DNA of 64,000 nucleotides. Source: Ophiodon elongatus. Lineage: Eukaryota > Chordata > Actinopteri > Perciformes > Hexagrammidae. Location: positions 1,515,001-1,579,000 of the forward strand of contig JACSYO010001640.1 of the NCBI GenBank assembly GCA_016806645.1, written 5' to 3'. A model generated the notes under the pieces. The model was not told where the DNA came from, made no database searches, and saw only the letters and a program-made list of their open reading frames with translations. This document shows positions 59,611 to 64,000 of the stretch, in pieces. The position numbers and the translations under genes are program-made. How positions within the stretch are numbered: the first letter of the stretch is position 1; each line of letters begins with the position of its first letter.

Positions 59611-62159
59611 TTTTCCAAAATGAACTATTCCTGAAAAATGATCACAGAGAAGGCTGTAGGTGAAAGCTCCTTGAATTTACTGCCACACATCCCCCGACAG
59701 GCTTACATAATCGTTTTCTTGGACTACACTTCAACGTGTTGCATTTGTAGATTGGTTTACTCGAAGGACCAAAATGGAGAAAGCCGTGGATTAACTTGTC
59801 CCGCTGTGCAACTCTGTTTTTAACCCACCTGTGCTTTGAACTGAATGTCAACAGGCCTACAGTTCAATGTTCATAGTGTCATACAACACAGGGTTGCACA
59901 CAGGTATGCATATCCGTGTGTAGCAACTCATAATAACTGTACATAATGTAATTAGTTTAATGTAATAAAAGGTCATAACATACATAACATCATATAATAT
60001 AAGAAAAGCAGGAGTACATAGCGTAATTACAGTTTTGTGCATAGTGTAATTGTAATGAAGACCCTCCATTACAAGCACTGGTAGCCAGCTTCAAGGAATA
60101 AGACACACTCAAAAGGTTTAAAGGCTTTATTGAAATGTCAGGTATATTGTTTGAAGGCAAACCTGTAAAGACAAATGCATTATTAATTTGGCTATCTTTA
60201 CTCAAATGATTGGGAGTGTAAACTGTTTCTTGGTGCAGCCAAATCATATATAATGTGTACTGTGTTCACTTACCTCTTGTGTCTCCTCTCCAGGGTGTTC
60301 CACCTAAAAGAGTCACCTAGCTTAAGGTGTTTAAGGTGTTCCTTCAACCAAATACAATAAGTATAAATTCAGTGGTGGCAACAGCTGAAAGCTACGATTC
60401 CACCGTCACGTGTTAAAGTTTAAATTTTCTGTTTTCAACATGGTAATAATGATCCTACACCAGAGCCTACAGATGGTAAGCCGCTTCCCTTCCAAAGAAT
60501 TTGTGAAATGTTTGTGAAATTTTTGTGAAAGTGTGTCAGTCATAAATTGTCTTTCTCGACCTTTCTCTTAAGGTCATGGGTGCTGACTTAATTGTCAAAA
60601 AACAACATTTGTGACGATCTAAAATAATGATCATGCTTTTCCATAACAATGGTGAACAAAAGATCTTAGAAATGTTATATACATTTCCATATCGGGTTAC
60701 CAGGAGGAACATCACACAAGTTCTTTTTTTTTTTACACAGGATGCCTTAAGGCTGACTTAAATAGTTTTTTACCTTGGCCACTGAAAAAAAACATGGCAA
60801 CACATTCTCTCTCCCAACTTGTCAAATACCAACGCTTCGTTAGTGGTCATAATTGCCAAGCAACGACGCTCTAGAAACCCCTCTAGCCTCAGTTTTGGAC
60901 GTGGCAGAGACAGCATGTTAAATTCCAATCGTTACATGCATAGTGCATACTAAATTGAATTCCGTCTTCACAGGAAATTAGACAACAAAACCACTGAGCT
61001 AGGTTTAGGAAAAGAGTGTGGTTGACATAAACGTGACTGACTAACGAGTCACGAGACAAAATTCAACATTTGACAAACATTTGCTTTTTGTTTTGCTCAG
61101 GACACGAACAGTAGTCTCCTGGATGAAAGTCCGTTTTTTGTTTGACCCATCTCTTTACACGACACGGTTACTCTGACCGTTTAACCTGTTCCACCCGACG
61201 GATCACGCGGGTGGGTAAGCGGGTGGGTTAGTATTGGTCGGTATCAGACGGGGGGGCACTGACCAACAATCTGTATTTTACAAGTTGGGAGGTAGACCAG
61301 TGTGGAGGAAAATTATCTTTGAGTCCTTTAAAGCTGAAATGAGGAATATTGTAAAACAGATCTTATCTATGAAATAATTTATTCTTGCAAGAAGAGGCAG
61401 TTATACAGAGTCGCAAGGAGTCTGTGGAAATGAGACCTCCAGAGTTAAAGTCACACCCAAATATACAAAGAGTAGCACATGGTTGGGGGAGACGTATCTT
61501 GGGACATGTATTGGAAACATGCTGCCAGGGCGATACGGAGAGAAACAAACTGGTGGGGGTTTCTGTCTGTTCTCCCTTTGTTGTGTAACACTTTCCTTTG
61601 ATTGTTATTCAAAGTCAGGAAAGAGGATGTGCATGCAGTGTGGAAACTTCTGCAGGAACTACAAGTCACATATGGCAAGCTTTGATAGTGTACGCTATTT
61701 ACTTATATGAGGATATAAAATACTCTAAGAATATAAAATGTCCCATTACACCAGGTTGAACGGGGCTGACCAATCAAAAATTAAACCACATAAATTAGTG
61801 CAGAATATGAAATCGCAGGTATCCACAGTAACAGTGGTTGCTACAGTCGCTTCTTGCCAACAGATATGAAGTCTCCCTGGTTAAACAGACATAAGTCAAA
61901 CTTAAGAAAATGTATGATTTCAACCCACACACGTATAGTGGATTTTTTTTATTTTTTCCGATGAAAACAGTTGCCTGCTGCATCTGGAAATGCCACTGAT
62001 GACAGCAGTGGGCCAAAACAGTAACGTTGTGAGTCATAAAAGATGCTGTGACACAACTGTTTTGTTCCATTCTGCTTAGAGATGAGGGGAACTGCAGATT
62101 TTGGCAACAATTTTATGTGGGTTTGTCACTACGATGGACCCCTTTCACATTACACATTA

Positions 62160-62241
62160 CATTTGTTGTTGAGGTAAAACATATTGATTATAGAAGCCAC
62201 AAGCTAAAAGTGTGCAAGAAGAGTAAAAAAAGACAGCTCAA
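62160..62241 (+). repeat. Direct repeat, copy 1
   Basis: Starts catttgttgttgaggtaaaa and ends aaagacagctcaa. A shorter, diverged copy lies at 62566-62640. Confidence 0.75.
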
Positions 62242-62565
62242 TTGGGCCTGTCCTTCCACTACCAGCTGTGACAGCGATGTTGAAATTGTTTTCACTTGGT
62301 GAGTCATCATGGCAAAACGTTTTCCTGGAGACACATAGCAGGAAGTACCACAGAGGATATTTTGAGTACTTTATCAGGCGTCTATCTTTCTGTCTGATTT
62401 TTTTCCACCAACTTTGGCGTCACAAAGCTTTACAGAAATGTAGTTGAAATCAAAATGAAGGTCAAAAATGGGAAATGGGTGTGGTCCGAGAAGAAGGGGC
62501 CGCAAGTAGGGAGGTGGGAAGTGACGAAGGGGGATGTGATCCCATCGCAAGATGGTCTCTGGTTT

Positions 62566-62640
62566 CATTTGTTGTTATTAGGTAAAAATATTGATTATAG
62601 CAGCTTTAAATTAACATACTGTGCAAAAAGACAGCTCAAA
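62566..62640 (+). repeat. Direct repeat, copy 2
   Basis: Shares catttgttgtt, aggtaaaa, atattgattatag and aaaagacagctcaa, in the same order, with 62160-62241. Probably a duplicated or twice-inserted repeat unit. Confidence 0.75.
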
Positions 62641-62729
62641 TAAACAGACAGAGCACAAGAAGGGAAGAAACAATATTGCTGCCATCAACTGGTTCACTGA
62701 TATATAGTCCTTAAATCTCCATTTGCAAG

Positions 62730-62735
62730 TTTATT
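62730..62735 (-). terminator. Candidate fes polyadenylation signal
   Basis: AATAAA on the - strand, about 200 nt downstream of the fes stop codon. A second one lies at 61378-61383. Which is used is unknown. Confidence 0.4.
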
Positions 62736-62936
62736 TCCACAACAAAAGTTTCGTAACAGTTTTTGTTTACATTTTGTTTCAAATTGCATGTCTTTTAGAG
62801 CTCCGTTTCAGTGTTAAGAAGGACTTTAACATATTTTATGAAGGAAAAGAAGATGCAATATTACAAAACAAATCAAACAGACAGACAGAAGAAAATGAAA
62901 TGAATCTACAGTACATGTCCAACCAGCAGGCTTGTC

Positions 62937-63655
62937 TTATGAAATTTTGTTATATATGGCTCTGAGCTCAGCTCGAAGTTTCTTGAAAGACGGTCTATTT
63001 CTGGGTTCATACTGCCAGCACATGCTCATAATCCTGGAGATTTCCACAGGGCAGCCGTGCGGAGCGGGCATACGGTATCCTGACACACATCACAGACAGG
63101 CATCGAGTTATCTTAGCACACTGTACACATTTTAGGAAACATGTGGAATCCAGAAAACACATCAGTGTCAGAATCAGGCACAATGGAGGAGAAGGAATTT
63201 TCCTGAATAAAAACACGTTGACATTTGGCTTATTTTGCCCGATGAGTCTTTACCTTTCTCCACCTCGTCTCGTGTCTGTTGGTTGGTCATGCTCGTGTAG
63301 GGCGTCATTCCCATGGAGAAGGTCTCCCACAGGAAGACTCCGAAGCTCCAGACATCACTTTCTGTAGTAAAACGCCCTAAAACACCAGCAGGGGGCAGCA
63401 TTGGCAAAGGCACAGGCATGTGTTTAACTCACTACTGGCAGAGAGAAACAGAAATGGTTCTGGTTGTGACTGCAGGTCATAAACAGATGTAGCCTACCAT
63501 AGTTCAGGGCCTCCGGAGACGTCCATTTGACAGGGATCTGTCTGAGGCCGCCCTCTGTAGAGTACACGCCATCATCTTCCTGACGGGACATCCCAAAGTC
63601 GCTGATCTTCACCACGTTGTGCTCTGCAACCAGACAGTTTCTTGCCGCCAGGTCC
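62937..63655 (-). CDS. fes: Tyrosine-protein kinase Fes, C-terminal exons (partial)
   Basis: Three exons, 5' to 3': 63655-63498, 63376-63254, 63079-62937, phase-consistent with GT-AG joins and ending in TAA. They encode the second half of a tyrosine kinase domain: catalytic loop RDLAARN, DFG within KISDFGMSRQEDDGVYSTEGG, the activation-loop tyrosine corresponding to Tyr713 of human FES, PVKWTSPEALNYGRF, SDVWSFGVFLWETFS and the NQQTRDEVEKGYRMPAP segment. The terminal helix contains CWQYEPRNRPSFKKL and ends YNKIS. The F-BAR, SH2 and N-lobe exons lie beyond the right edge. Fes is a cytoplasmic kinase that binds membranes and phosphoproteins and acts in cytoskeletal and myeloid signalling. FER is the closest alternative. 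I favour FES from the GLRQIPVKW spelling and from its position, since human FES is also on 15q26.1. Confidence 0.9.
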
Positions 63656-64000
63656 CTTTTTAAAAAGACAACAGGGGAAAGACAGGGGAGAAAGATGTAC
63701 AGCAAGAGGGATGAATGCAAGGGCTGATAAAAAAAAGATACGAAGGAGACACAGCAGCAGCCTGCGCTGTATGAAAAAAAAAAAGAGACATAGCAAAAGA
63801 AAAAAGGAGGCTTTAAGGAGCGAGAGAAAAGGCGTTCTTGTCATGTCTCTAGTGTTGCATGTGAGGTCGCCTGACACGCAGCGTTACAGAGCTGAGCAGC
63901 TCCTGCTCGGCTCTGTCCCCGCTGGGCGAAGCCCACAGTGCTCCTGTAATGAGCCAGGTGTCACAACGGTGTGCATCTGCGGAGCAATGACAACCTTCAC
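63656..64000 (-). other. fes intron, running off the window
   Basis: The sequence upstream of the RDLAARN exon on the - strand has a T-rich acceptor tract and no recognisable kinase exon before the window ends. Confidence 0.6.

Larger units (their letters stand above)
59611..62729. other. Intergenic DNA 3' of fes
   Basis: No gene recognised. A diverged direct repeat pair lies at 62160-62241 and 62566-62640. A G-rich stretch with GGGTGGGTAAGCGGGTGGGT lies near 61207-61230. Confidence 0.5.

Overview
The window is nuclear DNA from a ray-finned fish, most probably a percomorph (acanthomorph) teleost. The evidence is three vertebrate genes with short introns and canonical GT-AG splice sites, long CA/GT microsatellites, and several dispersed repeats that I recognise from spiny-rayed fish genomes. 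There is no prokaryotic or organellar content.

Four genes can be supported. (1) kif7, + strand, 3824-15390: 23 coding exons whose lengths sum to 4,083 nt and encode a 1,360-residue kinesin-4 family protein of the Hedgehog/ciliary pathway. A CpG-rich promoter candidate lies upstream. (2) A mir-9 gene, + strand, hairpin at about 24097-24184. It sits inside a predicted second exon (24058-24261) of a non-coding host transcript whose predicted first exon (about 22200-22645) lies in a CpG-rich region with a perfect CRE and an inverted CCAAT box. (3) rhcg, - strand, 51794 down to 47197: 11 coding exons, 1,461 nt, 486 residues, an ammonia channel with both pore histidines and a TATA box upstream. (4) The 3' end of fes, - strand, 63655 down to 62937: three exons covering the second half of the tyrosine kinase domain; the rest lies beyond the right edge.

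Human KIF7, RHCG, MIR9-3 and FES all lie on 15q26.1, so this is a conserved neighbourhood with altered order. The microRNA is therefore best read as the mir-9-3 type.

The rest is non-coding. kif7's last intron and its 3' flank (13.8-20.5 kb) are repeat-rich: a degenerate AT-rich tandem array (consensus near GTCATAGTATAGTATGTCATAAAA), a probable solo LTR inserted in that array, a long CA microsatellite between two copies of a 69-bp direct repeat, and a decayed Ty3/Gypsy reverse transcriptase fragment. The 23 kb between mir-9 and rhcg and the 11 kb between rhcg and fes are gene deserts. They hold transposon remnants, microsatellites and several moderate-GC islands with clustered homeodomain or E-box words that look like regulatory candidates.

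I found no convincing new biological system. The observations most worth following are the exonic mir-9 hairpin with its CRE promoter, two adjacent perfect hairpins in a kif7 intron, and the LTR inserted into the tandem array.
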